From contig CM030942.1 in NCBI GenBank assembly GCA_018136815.1, positions 1,489,797 to 1,553,796 of the forward strand: a stretch of DNA of 64,000 bases, given 5' to 3'. Positions 42,354 through 53,400 of the stretch are shown here, one piece after another (position 1 is the first letter of the stretch; every line of letters begins with the position of its first letter). The DNA is from Isochrysis galbana (Eukaryota > Haptophyta > Isochrysidales > Isochrysidaceae). Under the pieces are notes generated by a model. That model saw only the letters and a list, made by a program, of their open reading frames with translations. It made no database searches and was not told the origin of the DNA. The position numbers were made by a program, and so were the translations under genes.

Positions 42354-43995
42354 TCATGCGGTCCCACTCCATCGACGCCGAGTCTTTCGCGAAACCATCG
42401 GCCCCGTTTGCGAAGGTCCCGTCGCATTTGCGAAGAAGGACGTCAGCAGCGAGGACAGGATTGAGAGCGAGGGCCCGGTCCTCCACTAGATCGAGGAGGA
42501 AGGCGAAGATGCGAGAATTGCCGCTGGAATTGGCTCCGGCTGCCGCGAGGAGGGAGGTAAATATTTCGCGATGATCGCAGCCGAGCGCTAGTGCCCGCTC
42601 CAACGGCTTGATGAGAGTTAGCCGAAATTCGTTCCAGGCTGTCGCCGCGGTTTGAACGTTATCGGAGGCGAGGGCCTTTGGGAAGCGGAGCTCCGAAAGC
42701 TCTTTGCCCATCCTGACCTGATGGTGAAGGGTTTGCTCTGCTGAGAAGCGGCTACGCACCCATTTGAGCAAGTGGTCCTCCTCCATGAAAATTCGGCAAT
42801 GCCAAACGTTGCCCGCCAGGGAGAGGTTGCTCTTCAAAATGGTATGGATGAGCTCATGCTCGTCGGAGTCGCGGTAAAGGGCGGCCAGATCGCGTGAGGG
42901 CAGGGCGAGGAGATTTTTCCACTCGCTTACAACTGCCTCTCGCTCATCCATCCCCACCGCAAGGCAGGGGTCGCGAGGGTGGCGGAACGGCACCACCGGG
43001 GTCGGGCCCCGGTGAGGGCTCTGATCCTGGCGGCGGGGTTCCGATTTGGAGGTCGGGTACGCCGACCGTGGAACCCTAGTAGCCGGAGAGGCGTGGCCCT
43101 TTGGGTCTAGGGCAGGAAGCTCGTCCATGGATGGTTCCCTCTGAGCCGGCCTAGCAGAGTCCGCAGCCGCCTCGGTCCGATCCATGGACGGACTTGAAGT
43201 GGGCTCTTGGCGGGCTTGGAGTAGCTGAGTCAGGGCTTTGAACCCTGCTTCAACTTGATCTCGAAGAAGCCCCTCCCTCGCCTCTGCCGCGGCAAGGGAG
43301 GACTGTAGGCGCTCCACAGCCCCTTTGAGGGTGTTGGTCTCCGCTTGAAGCCTCACCATTTCCGCATCGTGACGCGCCGCGGCCGTCTCAATTGGAGGGT
43401 TCTCTTGATCAAGGACACCCCTTGATGACGGCGGGGCATAGTCCCGGTAGGCTGGGCTTCGGAAGCTGATCACCTCAGCTTCACCCACTTCAGACTCATC
43501 ATCTCGAAGGTGAGGAGGCGGGTCAAATTGAATCAGAGGGAGGGGACCCTCCTCCACCTCATTGGCCAACTCAGCGACGCTGAAGTTGGCTTCATGCGGG
43601 AGAGGGTCATGCCCCACCATGGCCCGCTGTGATTGCACCCGGTGGGTGCCGAAGGAAGCGGACAAATCCTCGCCATCCGCCACGAGCTGATCGGAGCCAG
43701 TCGTGGAGATAGCAGCCGGGGTGATGGGTGCCATTGGTGTAGCCTCAGAAGCCGTGGGATCACTCGGACATCCCACGGGAGCAAAAGCTGCAGCGGGCAG
43801 AGAAGGTTCCCTGAGGGGTTCCTCCTCTGCGGCCGAGGACGCAAGCTTCGATTTCGTGCTTGTCGAGTCGAGCGGAGCCGGAGGGCTCTGAGCCACTCCG
43901 TCGCGAGCAGCACCGGCGGCTAGCGCGGCGCTTTGGCCCTCCTCCCCACCGGGAGTCGGGTGAATGAAATTCTGGACTGGGTCGGGCAACCCCAT
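42277..43995 (-). CDS. gag: gag protein, N-terminus encoded in the LTR
   Basis: 572 aa from the first ATG at 43995 (MGLPDPVQNFIHPTPGG). The frame is open further upstream but only from TTG. The first 45 codons lie inside the 5' LTR, which ends at 43861. A coiled coil is visible at about residues 205-265 (MVRLQAETNTLKGAVERLQS), followed by a basic Pro-rich stretch and a helical domain of about 240 residues (MDEREAVVSEWKNLLALPSR onward) that is probably the capsid-like region. No CCHC zinc knuckle was seen. The stop at 42277 lies inside the open pol frame, with 77 nt of overlap. Confidence 0.85.
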   Translation of the reverse strand: MGLPDPVQNFIHPTPGGEEGQSAALAAGAARDGVAQSPPAPLDSTSTKSKLASSAAEEEPLREPSLPAAAFAPVGCPSDPTASEATPMAPITPAAISTTGSDQLVADGEDLSASFGTHRVQSQRAMVGHDPLPHEANFSVAELANEVEEGPLPLIQFDPPPHLRDDESEVGEAEVISFRSPAYRDYAPPSSRGVLDQENPPIETAAARHDAEMVRLQAETNTLKGAVERLQSSLAAAEAREGLLRDQVEAGFKALTQLLQARQEPTSSPSMDRTEAAADSARPAQREPSMDELPALDPKGHASPATRVPRSAYPTSKSEPRRQDQSPHRGPTPVVPFRHPRDPCLAVGMDEREAVVSEWKNLLALPSRDLAALYRDSDEHELIHTILKSNLSLAGNVWHCRIFMEEDHLLKWVRSRFSAEQTLHHQVRMGKELSELRFPKALASDNVQTAATAWNEFRLTLIKPLERALALGCDHREIFTSLLAAAGANSSGNSRIFAFLLDLVEDRALALNPVLAADVLLRKCDGTFANGADGFAKDSASMEWDRMREREAGADLCELSKNLVRAYGFRSQ

Positions 43996-45196
43996 TTGGG
44001 TGTCTGGACGGGGAACGAACGGCGAACGAAGGGCTGTGGGGCGGCGAGGCGCTCCTAGCGGCCCTAGTGTGTTGGGTTTTAAGAGATTGTTAGACCTACA
44101 AAGAACTCTTCCCTCAGGGAGGGAGCCTAGGCTGCTAGAGTGCAGCGACGCAGCGAACAACGACGGACAAAGAGCCTGAGAACAACAGGATACACCGACT
44201 CACAAACACACCGGAATCATTCACCCAAACCAAGCAAATTATCAAGCAACCGCGACCCCAAATCACCGATAACTCAAACACGTCGCGAGAGACGGAGAGA
44301 GAGAGCGAGAGAGAGAGAGAGACTCCGCAGCGACGGCCGGAGCGTGTCTCCGTTGTAACTTCCCACGTAGCGGAGAGTCCGAAGGGGAGCGTCCTGTCGC
44401 GCGACCACGGCGATCACTTTGGATACAGATCGCAACGAGATGTCTTCACGACAGAGGAAATCTTGCCGTTGAGCGTGAACCTTCTAGACGCTTCTAACGA
44501 ACAACCCTGAGTAGCAACCAAGGGGAAGGAACACCAAAGGGGCCAAGGCTTGCATGTAACTTGCATCAAGGGGAAAGATTCCCTCACCTAGGAAGCGAAC
44601 CTACACCGGTCTCCAAGGGGAGATGGCAAATTAAACCTCAAATCTCGAGCGGCTAGAGCAACCGACTCGCTCGCCAAAACCTTGACCGAGAAGAAAGAAG
44701 CAAGGACCTACAAGCCAAGGGTAGCGGACCTAGGGAATGTGAGAGGAAATTTCCGAACGCCAACGCCAAACGCCGAACGCGGGAAGGCAACGAAACCCTA
44801 ACCAGGCCAAGCAGAACCTACGAAGAACAGGCCTGGACGACAACGACAACGAAAGTGAAAGTGAGCAAGTCCCAAGCAAGAACCGGAACTCAACAAGAAA
44901 CAACAAGCCTTGCAAGAAGCTAAACAAGCCTTCACAAGGTAACTCGAGAGCCTGAGACAAGCGCGCAGCGAGCAACAGGCGACCTGGCTCCTTTGGGTCA
45001 AGATTACCCGAAAGGAGGAAACCTGGAATCTAGACCTGACAAACAGGCTAGAAGGAACGAAACGAGAACTCGAATTCTAGATCGCTAGGGACGAACCCTA
45101 CCAACCTAGAAGTACCTGAGCTTCACCGTGTGGCCGCACGGCGAAGGACCTGGAAATAAGAGCCTGGAAATCGCATCATCTAGGATGAATGCGACA
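43861..45196 (-). repeat. 5' LTR (1336 bp)
   Basis: Direct repeat of 33806-35144. It includes the ATG and first 45 codons of gag (43861-43995). The likely promoter and 5' UTR occupy the remaining 1.2 kb. Confidence 0.93.
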
Positions 45197-45774
45197 CTCC
45201 ATCTCCCTCCTTCACCTCCACCCCAGCCCCGGCCTTGGCCTTGTGCACAACTTGTGACTTGCGGCTACTCCTACTCCCCTTCCTAGATTCTAGATGGGAA
45301 ATACGTACTTACCGTATTTATTTGGTATTTGTATGTGTAGGCCGGTCACTCACGCTCACGCTTTCTAACCACTATTTTCTATTTTCCACCCCTCCTGGCT
45401 CCTGGGTGTCCGCCAATGACAAGGATTCCTCAGGGACCCCCTTACCTGCCCCCCCCATATTACCCCCCCCCCTCCGCGAACCCCCTCTTTCTACTCTCTA
45501 CGCCACGAAAATCCATTGCATCAGTGAGTGACTCCCCCGCCCGCCTTCGCCTTGTCCGGCCCATGGAAGTCTGTCTTTATTTTGGGAGAAAAGGAGGATC
45601 GCACGCGTGGGTCGTGGGTGAATCAAAGCAGTGAATGTCGGGCGAATCCCCATAACACATAACAAACGCGGAGGTTCCGCGTCGGCCGGTCGCCGGCTAT
45701 CGGCCTCGCAATGGCTGCCAGCTGCCAGCTGGTGAGGAGTGAGGAGCCCAAGCTCCCAAGCTCAGGCGCCTCAT
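45197..45774. other. intergenic between two LTR elements
   Basis: C/T-rich unique sequence without a recognised gene. Confidence 0.5.
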
Positions 45775-46548
45775 TGTCGCATTCATCGTAGATGATTCGA
45801 TTTCCAGGCTCTTGCTTTTACTTATCTCCAGGTCCTTCGCCGTGCGGCCACACGGTGAAGCTCAGGCACATCTAGGTTGGTTGGTAGGGTTCGTCCCTGC
45901 CGAAGACGTCATGTGTCATGTTCATTCATGTACTACTGCAGCGCCAGCACATGCTCGTGTCGGTGTCGCATTCGCGAATCGACGCTCGTTAGTTAGGCTT
46001 CTTTCTTCTCTTCGTTCGGTATTTAAGGTCGTTTGCCTTCCTTTGGTACCCCTCGTTTCCAAATACGCGATGTGTCGGTACAAAAAAAATCTTATTGTAT
46101 TTGAGCAAAGGCACCCACCTCACAGTGCTCAACCATGTCTATAACTATAAATGGAATAGCGGCTGATGATGTAGTACTCAAGCGATTGAAATGGATAACA
46201 ACAAAGATGGACGATAACTTTAAAAAATTCATCTTACCTCTCTTTCCGCCTGTTGCGGTCGGGGGGAGAGCCGCCCTTTAGGCTTCCCAAAGAGAGGCCC
46301 TCTCTCTTTACTTTCCCGCCTTCGCGTGTTTTGGTTTCTCCCTTCGGGTTGCATCCTCTCCGTCCGATTGGGATCCTCCGATCCCGATCTCCCTCTCTTT
46401 CCCCCGTGCCCCCGTGTGTTAGGATAGGGGTGATCGCTCTCGATCCCCCTCCCTTGTTTTCTCATGTGTGCGCCCCCTTTCTTTCCTTGCGCGCGCCCCG
46501 TGTGTTTCCCGCGCTTTCTCTTGTCCCAGAGTTCCGAGAGTCGCGCCC

Positions 46549-47568
46549 ATGGCCGCACTCCCTGGGGCTCTGGGCGAGCTCTCTCGACCACCGTCGCCCC
46601 AGGCTCGTGTGAGCGGTGTCCCTGCCGGTGCCATGCCTCCCTCCAGCCCCAGTGCTCCCCGTGCTCAGCCCTCCGTGAGCACGGCCGCCCCTGGAGAGCC
46701 CCATTCCTCGTCTCAACAATCTTTAGAGTCCCAATCCACATCCACAGCCACAGCCACTCCACTCCGCCAGTCACATGGTAGCGGAGGCGTGCCCGCCTCA
46801 CTGCCCGCCCCAGCCACACTGCCTCACCTCCTGTCCTCGCCTCGCCCGCGGCTCCGCCATCTCACCAGCCGCTATCGCCCCACTCCGCACTTCCACCCCT
46901 GGCCCACCAGTTTCACATTGCCAATCCATGGAACTCACCCACCCCATGGCACTCGCCACCGCCCCACCCTCACTCACCGGCCACCACACCCTACCCAGCC
47001 ACTCCACTCCGCCAGTCACACCGCCATATGGCACTTCTAAATCTGCCATGCAGGTTATGGCGGAAGCATTGGACAGCATCAGTCCGCCACACCGCCGGTT
47101 GGGGTCAACCCGGGGGGGAGCAACAACTCCCTGAGGAGTCTGCTTGAGTCGAACCCAAATTTGTGGGCGTACACTTTCGAATGTAAGTCCTTATTCAGTT
47201 CATTCGATTTCAAGCACAATACGAACATTGAAGACACCTTACATGCCATTTGCGAGGCTGATGAATCATTCACACTGGTTTATATGATACACACTCTCTT
47301 GAGCAATAAATTCACTGTGAAAACAATCATCGATATGAGTCGTGATGATCTGCTTCGTACAATGAAAACTTATGTCAATTCGGAATTAACTCCCCACCTC
47401 CAAGAATTGCTAGAAGGTGTCGATTCGGGTTCAGCTCCCCAAGTAAAGATTGAAAACAAAAGGCCGCTTATCGGTTCGGGTTCAGCTCCCGTAAAGATTG
47501 AACCCACAAGGCCCAGCAACATCAAATACAAAAAAGCTCGGTCCCAGGACACCGGGTCGAGCTCATGA
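46549..47568 (+). pseudogene. gag-like frame with one in-frame stop
   Basis: From ATG 46549 the frame runs through a Pro/Ser/Thr-rich part to a TAA at 47038-47040 and resumes in the same frame to 47568. The second part is AT-richer and helical (LWAYTFECKSLFSSFDFKHN, then MIHTLLSNKFTVKTIIDMSR, with a Ser/Lys-rich tail holding two copies of a GSGSAP.VKIE-like block). A 24-bp direct repeat (AGCCACTCCACTCCGCCAGT...) occurs near 46752 and 46996. It could be the gag of the degraded element or an unrelated gene. Confidence 0.35.
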
Positions 47569-47691
47569 GGGCGCTCCTGCTGAGCGAGTCCACTGCCCCC
47601 CCTCGATGAAAAGAAAACGCACGCACTTCCAGCGGCCTCCTCGTCACGCATGACGTGGCCGCCGCGCAGCCGCCAGGGTCGACGAAGGATG

Positions 47692-48036
47692 CACACATAC
47701 CTCCGTGCCTACCATGACCACCTTGGTCACCCAGGTGCGACAAGGATGTCTACTCTACTTCGTACTCGAGTGTACTGGCCTGGCTTGTCCGCCTCTGTAT
47801 CGGAATACGTTCGAGAGTGCCACGAGTGCACTCTTGGCAAACCGTTACCGCGACCGCTCGCCCATCCATCCGGTCTTTCTATCGGATCCCATCCTTTCGA
47901 CGTCGTCTATTGCGATATTCTTTCGATGGCTCCCACTCACGATTTCGTATCCGGCCGCTCCGGTTTTGATAAGTTGATTGTTTTCGTTGATTCTCTCTCT
48001 CGTTGGATTGAAGCTGAGCCTTGCAACGGTAACCCC
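47692..48036 (+). pseudogene. integrase fragment of a gypsy element
   Basis: About 115 codons closely similar to residues 1806-1920 of the intact pol: the HHCC zinc part (YHDHLGHPGATRMSTLLRTR, CHECTLGKPLPRPL), then PFDVVYCDILSMAPTH and VFVDSLSRWIEAEPCNG. It stops abruptly at a CT-rich stretch. Confidence 0.88.
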
Positions 48037-48040
48037 TCCT

Positions 48041-49182
48041 CTCTCTCTCCGTCCGCCTCTCCTCGGCCGACGGCAGGAAGATTCGTTAGAGGTGGGGACA
48101 GTAAAAATCGGGTTCTCATGATCGCTTTTTTATAGCAAAAAAAATGCATGGATGACCTCCATATGCCCTAACTAGACGACCCTCCGAGTCTCAGCTCCCT
48201 ATTCTTTCGCGCGCGCGCGCGCCGACGTGATAAAATTCCAATTTTTTTGGCCCGGCGGTGTCGACGGCCCACGTAACCACTTTAACGACCGCTCGGAAGC
48301 TGTAATTGGTCGCCCGGCCGCATTTTTTTGCCTGGTTGGGCATTATCAGTCGTGGTAAGAATGATATACTAGATGGATACCTGTGACTCGATCGTTTATC
48401 CACATATTATTGTACGTATGTGCCCTATACTACAGACGAACACAGCGGGCAATTGGACACAGCCGCACAAAAATGGTTGATGAGGATGTCACACGGATGA
48501 AACAACGCAAGCTTCGGTACCCCCCGCCCGCCACAAGCATATCAGAGCCGACTGTGCCGAGTCTACAACATAGCTCGACGCATCGCGCGTTCTGAGGCCA
48601 GAATTCAGCACGCATCATGGGCACTCGTGAGCGCCAACAGGAGCCACTCCTCCAGGTAGCCAGGGAGGCCCTCGGCGCGCGCTCGCGGCGCATTTCACGG
48701 CGTCCGAGCAACCATTCGACCTGAGCGCGACTGACTAGCCCCGAGCTGCCCTCTCAGGGAGGCTACATGCCCCACAGCAGTACCATCCGCGCTCACGTTG
48801 GCCTCCCCAACAGAGCGCTGGGCACTCTGGGGTCCCCAGGCGAACGCGATCGTGACAGATGACAGCAGGATCTGCCCAGGCGCTTCTGGCAGACCCTTGC
48901 CGCTCCAGTCATACCCATCCGACCTTGTTGGGAGGCCTCCCAGTCGAGCAAGCGCTTCAAGTAGAGGGGCCAGCCCTCTACTTCGCCCATTCCGCGAGGC
49001 TGAGCCGATCGACGACCAATGTTTTTGAAGGCCCTCGAAACGGACAGACTGAAAATGAGTACGTGAATGTCGTTCTCAATACGTAATAGTGCTCGTTTTG
49101 TTTTCCCCACTTACTATCATTACAATTATTTTATTTTTGTTCGTTTTTTCATGATTTTGCCATATAAACCGCAAAAAATAGG
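48041..49182. other. intergenic, no gene recognised
   Basis: Includes a (GC)n stretch at 48209-48222, GC-rich repeat-like sequence (48600-49030) and an AT-rich stretch (49084-49180) before the minus-strand gene. Confidence 0.5.
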
Positions 49183-50519
49183 CTAGGTTGCACTGACACA
49201 TTGATAGCCTACACTCAGCCAAATGTTATAGACCCGCCTCTTGAGCTCAGCTGAACTAAATCGCCACCCCATGTGCCTATCAGCGTTCCAATTAGCCTCT
49301 GTCAGGATCGACCACGCATAAGTCTCCTCCTCTTCAAACTCCTCGTCGGCGGGCCACCGGATGCGCACAGCCCCAGCTCCGAGCAGTTTTTTGCAGCGCG
49401 GGCTCTCCTTATCTGTCTTGCCGTTAGCGATCTGTACCACTTCACCCGTGCACCAAATGAGCGTCGATTTTCTCGCACCTGTCTCAGGGTCAACAATCCA
49501 GTAGCGCCAATTGATTTCGAGTTCAGTGCCCACCAAGTCGTCGTCGAGCTCCGGCGGCGTCGGCGGCTGCTGATCACCCGTAGCGTCTAGCTCACCTTCC
49601 TGTTCAAGAGCCCCACGCTTGTGCCGAGCCATTGCCAGCAACTCGTCGGGGCTAATTTCTTGTATCGCATCGGCCATCTTGCTAGCTTGCACCGTTGGCG
49701 TCCCGAGCTCTTTCATCGTCTTCCGCTTCATCACCGGGACGGCCGCCTGCTCGGGGAGCTCGCGGGCCCGGCGTCGCTTTGCCTCCTCGTTAAGGAGTTC
49801 CGTAACTACCTCCTTGAGGCTGGTGACAGTGCCGATGTACTCGTCTGTACTTGACGACCATTGCAACTTGAACTCAATGAAGCCCAGACCGATCACGCGC
49901 ATCTCAGCTTGCTCGCGAAGCCAATTGAGTTGCAGTTGCGTCGTCTTTGCCGCTCGACGCCCGCGGTCGCAATCCTCAGCATCAACGCGATTGGCGATTT
50001 TGGCGAGCTCGGCATTAATGGCCGTAACGGACTTGACGCCGCACTTCTTCCATCATCATCTTGTTCTGCTCCATCATCCGAGACATCAATGGAGACAAAT
50101 TTATTGCGATCAATGCGCTTGCCCGCCGTGGATGAAGGTGTCATTGAGGAGGAAGGAGCCATGGATGAGGATGCCGCGAAGGAGCTTGAGCTTGACGTCT
50201 GCGGCGTGACGTTGCTGGCACGCAGGTCTTTCAGCGCCACGGAGCGCTCCGTCTCCACGTTGTAGATACGAGAGAAGAACTTTACCATGATCATGCGCAC
50301 ATCGCCGTGTCGAGAGCTCTCACATCTCGTTGACGCGATGGTGCAAGGGCCCAGGAGGGTGTGGACCACGCGATCACCGACTCGAAAGCAGTCAACGTTG
50401 CTCGAGCCCACTACGTCGTCGTTCTCCTTGTAATCCTCTTCACCGCTGCCCACGGACACCTCGGAGTCCGTGCTCTCGGCAGGCTTGTCCTCCTCGACCT
50501 TGCTGTCGTCGTCGGTCAC
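49183..50519 (-). pseudogene. transposon-type protein of unknown class, frameshifted
   Basis: Two minus-strand frames: the N-terminal one (from 50519) has an acidic start (VTDDDSKVEEDKPAESTDSE) and a small domain (FRVGDRVVHTLLGPCTIAST, KFFSRIYNVETERSV). The C-terminal one, ending at 49183, has a helical part (INAELAKIANRVDAED, then LQLNWLREQAEMRVIG) and a domain EINWRYWIVD, STLIWCTGEVVQIANGKTD, GAVRIRWPADEEF, EANWNADRHMGWRF. I recall this last domain as recurring in multicopy algal proteins. The frames switch near 50055 by one base, from a frameshift or an unseen intron. No ATG at the N-terminus. Confidence 0.4.
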
Positions 50520-52271
50520 GCCAATCGACGTCGTCCCACTGGCGGCCGGTGGCCTCGACAGCGACGCACGCGCTGACGAGCGAGGGGAGGAGAGGGAGGG
50601 AAAGTGAATGAGGATGCGGACATGCCCGGCTGGGGTTGTGGTGGCGCTGGCGGGCTGGCGGTGCCTTGGCCTTGGGACGGGCCGCCGCGCGTGCGGGTGC
50701 GCGCGGGCTCACCTCGACGGCTCCTTGCCATCTTCTCGATGAGGGAGTGAGTGAGGCAGTGAGGGTGAGAGCCGCCACGGGCGCCGGGCGCCCCGCGACC
50801 CCCCCCCCCCCCCCCGCCCGCGCCCTCCCCCCTAGAGTTTCGCACAAGTTGCGCACATGGGCTATTTTGGGGCCCAAATTTCGCGAAAGTTTTTTGCCCA
50901 TAAAAGTGGCCCAAGTTTCGAAATGAGTTTCGCGAAACTCTGACCTGGCCCTAGCTTCGATTCCTCTCGCGGTTCCTTCGATGATTGCCTCCATCTCGTC
51001 CGTTCTTCTTCGCGATCCTCGCGGAGGGGGCACCGACGTTTAATGTTAGTTTCGTCGCGGTTTCGATGAAAGAAAGGAAGAACGAATGGCACGCGCCTCG
51101 CGTCTCGCGTCTTGTTTCGTCGCCCCTTGCTCGTCGCTTGTCTAGAAGGTCTCTCCGCACATCGCCTTCTCCCCCCGCGCGAGTTTGGATCTCTCCTCGA
51201 TCCTCCGCGTTGGCTTCAGCGGACGAGTTCCACTTTAACGATAGTTCGACCCCTTCGGTGGCGTAGTTATGCGCTCTCTTTCCGTATCTCTTCGCGCATG
51301 ACGAGCGATCGCGACTTCAGCCTTCGCCGCGCGGGGAGGGGTTTGTTTATCGTATGATTCCGGAGTGTTTACGTTAGTTTTAGGAGCCCAAGGACTTTGG
51401 TTTTTGGTTTCTTGTGAGTGATTTTTGTAGCAACTTCGTCGAGTCCCACCGTGTTCCCAAGCGAGTCCCCCCGAGTTCCCGAGTCTATACCCCGAGTCAA
51501 CGAGTCAATACAAGTCAAGCACGCGCCTGAGCCACCCCCAGTCGCCTGCCACCACCTCACACAAGCCTCCTTCCGCACTTCCGCGCCCTCCGTGCTCCGT
51601 GCGTGCGTCGTGCGTCGTGCGTCGATCACCATGCCCGTAGTCACCCCCGAGGAAAGCTCCATGAGCTCCCCACAAGAACCGCGTTCCGCGCTAGCTGCCG
51701 GCGCGCCCTCGCAGGCAATCTCCAAGAGTGAGAGCAGCCTTGCTCTGACAGAAAACGAAAACATTTTCGGGTTTGTGTATTGAAATGGCGTCGAAAATGT
51801 GCATATTCCTCATTAGATTCTGCCTAATATCTAATATACCCATTACCAGTACCAGTAGCATACCTAAGATCTCGTGATCAAACGATCAAACCTCAACCTT
51901 GACTTGGTGAATTTTCACCTTTAGAAGTTAAAAGTTAAAAGCCCTGTTTGACCGCCCTAGACATTTCCCTGGATCCTGCGTTTTGGAACGGAGGTTGTAC
52001 GTATATTTTCGACGGCCAAAAACATACTGTTTTTGCTGTTTTCCCTCAGTTTCAGTTTGGCTGGGTTTCACATGTCACATGTAGGTCCCCGACTCCCCGA
52101 CCCCCGACCCCCGCCCGACCCAGAACCAAAACGCTCGAGATCCCCCCCCCCCCCCCCCTCCCCCCCCTTTTTTATTTTTGGCTGAGACAAGTGCAGCCCA
52201 TTTGAAGTCGCCGACTCGTCTGGCGGGGGCCGACAAGGGAAAGGCTGCTCGTCCGGTTCGGCAGACTCCCC
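50520..52271. other. intergenic, no gene recognised
   Basis: Contains a poly-C run (about 50800-50817), a perfect palindrome at 50925-50940, and low-complexity ORFs near 51420-51780 of unknown meaning. 52140-52170 is a C/T run that precedes the coiled-coil gene. Confidence 0.5.
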
Positions 52272-53288
52272 ATGGTGCTGCAGCCGGTGACGAACGGTGT
52301 GCGGGTGCGGCCAGATGGAGCGCCGAAGGGGCTTAAGTCTGTCGCTGTCCCCTCGCGATACGGCCAACAGAAGGCGCCTGCCGGAGGCATGCCAACGCTC
52401 AAGTCGCAGCTGGACACCGCAAAGGCAGAACTGGCTCGCAGCCAGGCAACGGAGGCCACGGCGGTTCGACAGGCAACCGAGAGTGCTGTAATGGTCCGCT
52501 TACTGCGCTCGCTCCTCAGGTCGGAGCTCGCCGTCGCCGATGCGCATATTGGGGAGGCATCAGCTGCTGCGCGCGAGTGGTGTCATCAAGCGTGCCTGCT
52601 GGGAGCCGAGCTCGAGACTGTTGCCGGTCGCGAGGCGAAACTTCGGTTGGAGTGCGAACGCAACGCAAACCTCTCGGCGTCTCTCGACGCGGCGCGCGAA
52701 TCCATTGCAGAGTTGCAGTCCAAAACTCTGCCAGAGATGGCGCGGGAGATTGAGTTGCAACGGGCCCGTGCCGACCGTGCAGAGGCACAAGCCGCTCTCT
52801 TGCGTGAACGGGTTGCGGCGCGCGACAGGATGCTTCGCGAGCAATCTGAGCATTTCGAACGGTTGAATGGTGCGCTAGGTGCGGCCGGCGGCCCGGATGG
52901 CCTCTCTGTCCTCGCTCAGGGAGCACTGGGCAGCTTTGGTGTTCTCTATGCAGAAAATGGCTTGCATGAAGACCAGCGGTTCACTGCACTCCAAGACAAG
53001 CTGGTCCGGCTATGCATGGTGACAGATACCCTGACAGATTGGGTTCCATGGTTCGTTGCTGCGCGCACTAGCGAGACGCGTCAGCTAGCCGAGCTCGCCG
53101 AGAGCGAGGCGGCAGAGGAGGCAGAGGTGGCTGCAAGAAGCTTCTGCAGAGCGCTTTCACCAGGTGCTTGGAGCGCGCGAAGGCCCCCTGCACAGTCGAG
53201 AATCGCTGGGCTTGGGATGGAGAACGCGTCACCTCATGCAGGATGGCTCGGGCATTCTCGCAGGGTAGCGGGAAGGGGCCCCAAGTAG
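52272..53288 (+). CDS. coiled-coil protein, 3' end uncertain
   Basis: 338 codons from ATG 52272. Residues about 40-210 are Ala/Glu/Arg-rich coiled coil (AKAELARSQATEATAVRQA, AELQSKTLPEMAREIELQRA), then a short segment (LSVLAQGALGSFGVLYAENG, DWVPWFVAARTSETRQLAEL). The last about 50 codons (after RSFCRALSP) look non-coding. A GTGCTT donor sits at 53165 after CACCAG, so the true gene may continue into the scaffold gap. The start is also uncertain, because the sequence just upstream is open in another frame. Function unknown. Confidence 0.45.
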   Translation: MVLQPVTNGVRVRPDGAPKGLKSVAVPSRYGQQKAPAGGMPTLKSQLDTAKAELARSQATEATAVRQATESAVMVRLLRSLLRSELAVADAHIGEASAAAREWCHQACLLGAELETVAGREAKLRLECERNANLSASLDAARESIAELQSKTLPEMAREIELQRARADRAEAQAALLRERVAARDRMLREQSEHFERLNGALGAAGGPDGLSVLAQGALGSFGVLYAENGLHEDQRFTALQDKLVRLCMVTDTLTDWVPWFVAARTSETRQLAELAESEAAEEAEVAARSFCRALSPGAWSARRPPAQSRIAGLGMENASPHAGWLGHSRRVAGRGPK

Positions 53289-53300
53289 CACACATTATCG

Positions 53301-53400
53301 NNNNNNNNNNNNNNNNNNNNNNNNNNNNNNNNNNNNNNNNNNNNNNNNNNNNNNNNNNNNNNNNNNNNNNNNNNNNNNNNNNNNNNNNNNNNNNNNNNNN
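53301..53400. other. scaffold gap (100 N)
   Basis: Exactly 100 N. It cuts the YIPF5-like gene on its right, and the rest of that gene is not found to its left, so the gap is larger than shown or the join is wrong. Confidence 0.99.

Larger units (their letters stand above)
33806..45196 (-). mobile_element. Ty3/gypsy chromovirus LTR retrotransposon with a DNA methyltransferase domain
   Basis: An 11.4-kb element on the minus strand: 5' LTR 43861-45196, gag 42277-43995, pol 35532-42353, 3' UTR with a polypurine tract, 3' LTR 33806-35144. The LTRs look almost identical; the one difference I noted is a 3-bp indel at about 34556 versus 44605. LTR ends are TG...CA. gag and pol are uninterrupted, so the copy is young and possibly active. 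Just outside, TCCCC on the left and CTCCA on the right do not form a clean target-site duplication. No PBS starting with TGG follows the 5' LTR. Domain order protease-RT-RNaseH-integrase-chromodomain places it with chromoviruses; the methyltransferase domain at the start of pol is the exceptional feature. Confidence 0.95.
45775..48040 (+). mobile_element. degenerate plus-strand LTR element related to the intact one
   Basis: Begins with an LTR-like end TGTCGCATTCATC at 45775. The first about 130 bp match the intact element's LTR start (GCGATTTCCAGGCTC-, GTCCTTCGCCGTGCGGCCAC- and TTGGTTGGTAGGGTTCGTCC-like blocks) in opposite orientation. A gag-like frame and an integrase fragment follow on the same strand, with protease, RT and RNase H deleted. 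No 3' LTR is recognised. Confidence 0.6.

Noticed and set aside
51418-51783. 121-codon Ser/Pro-rich plus-strand frame
   Set aside because: No homology, composition typical of this genome's non-coding DNA; cannot be supported.
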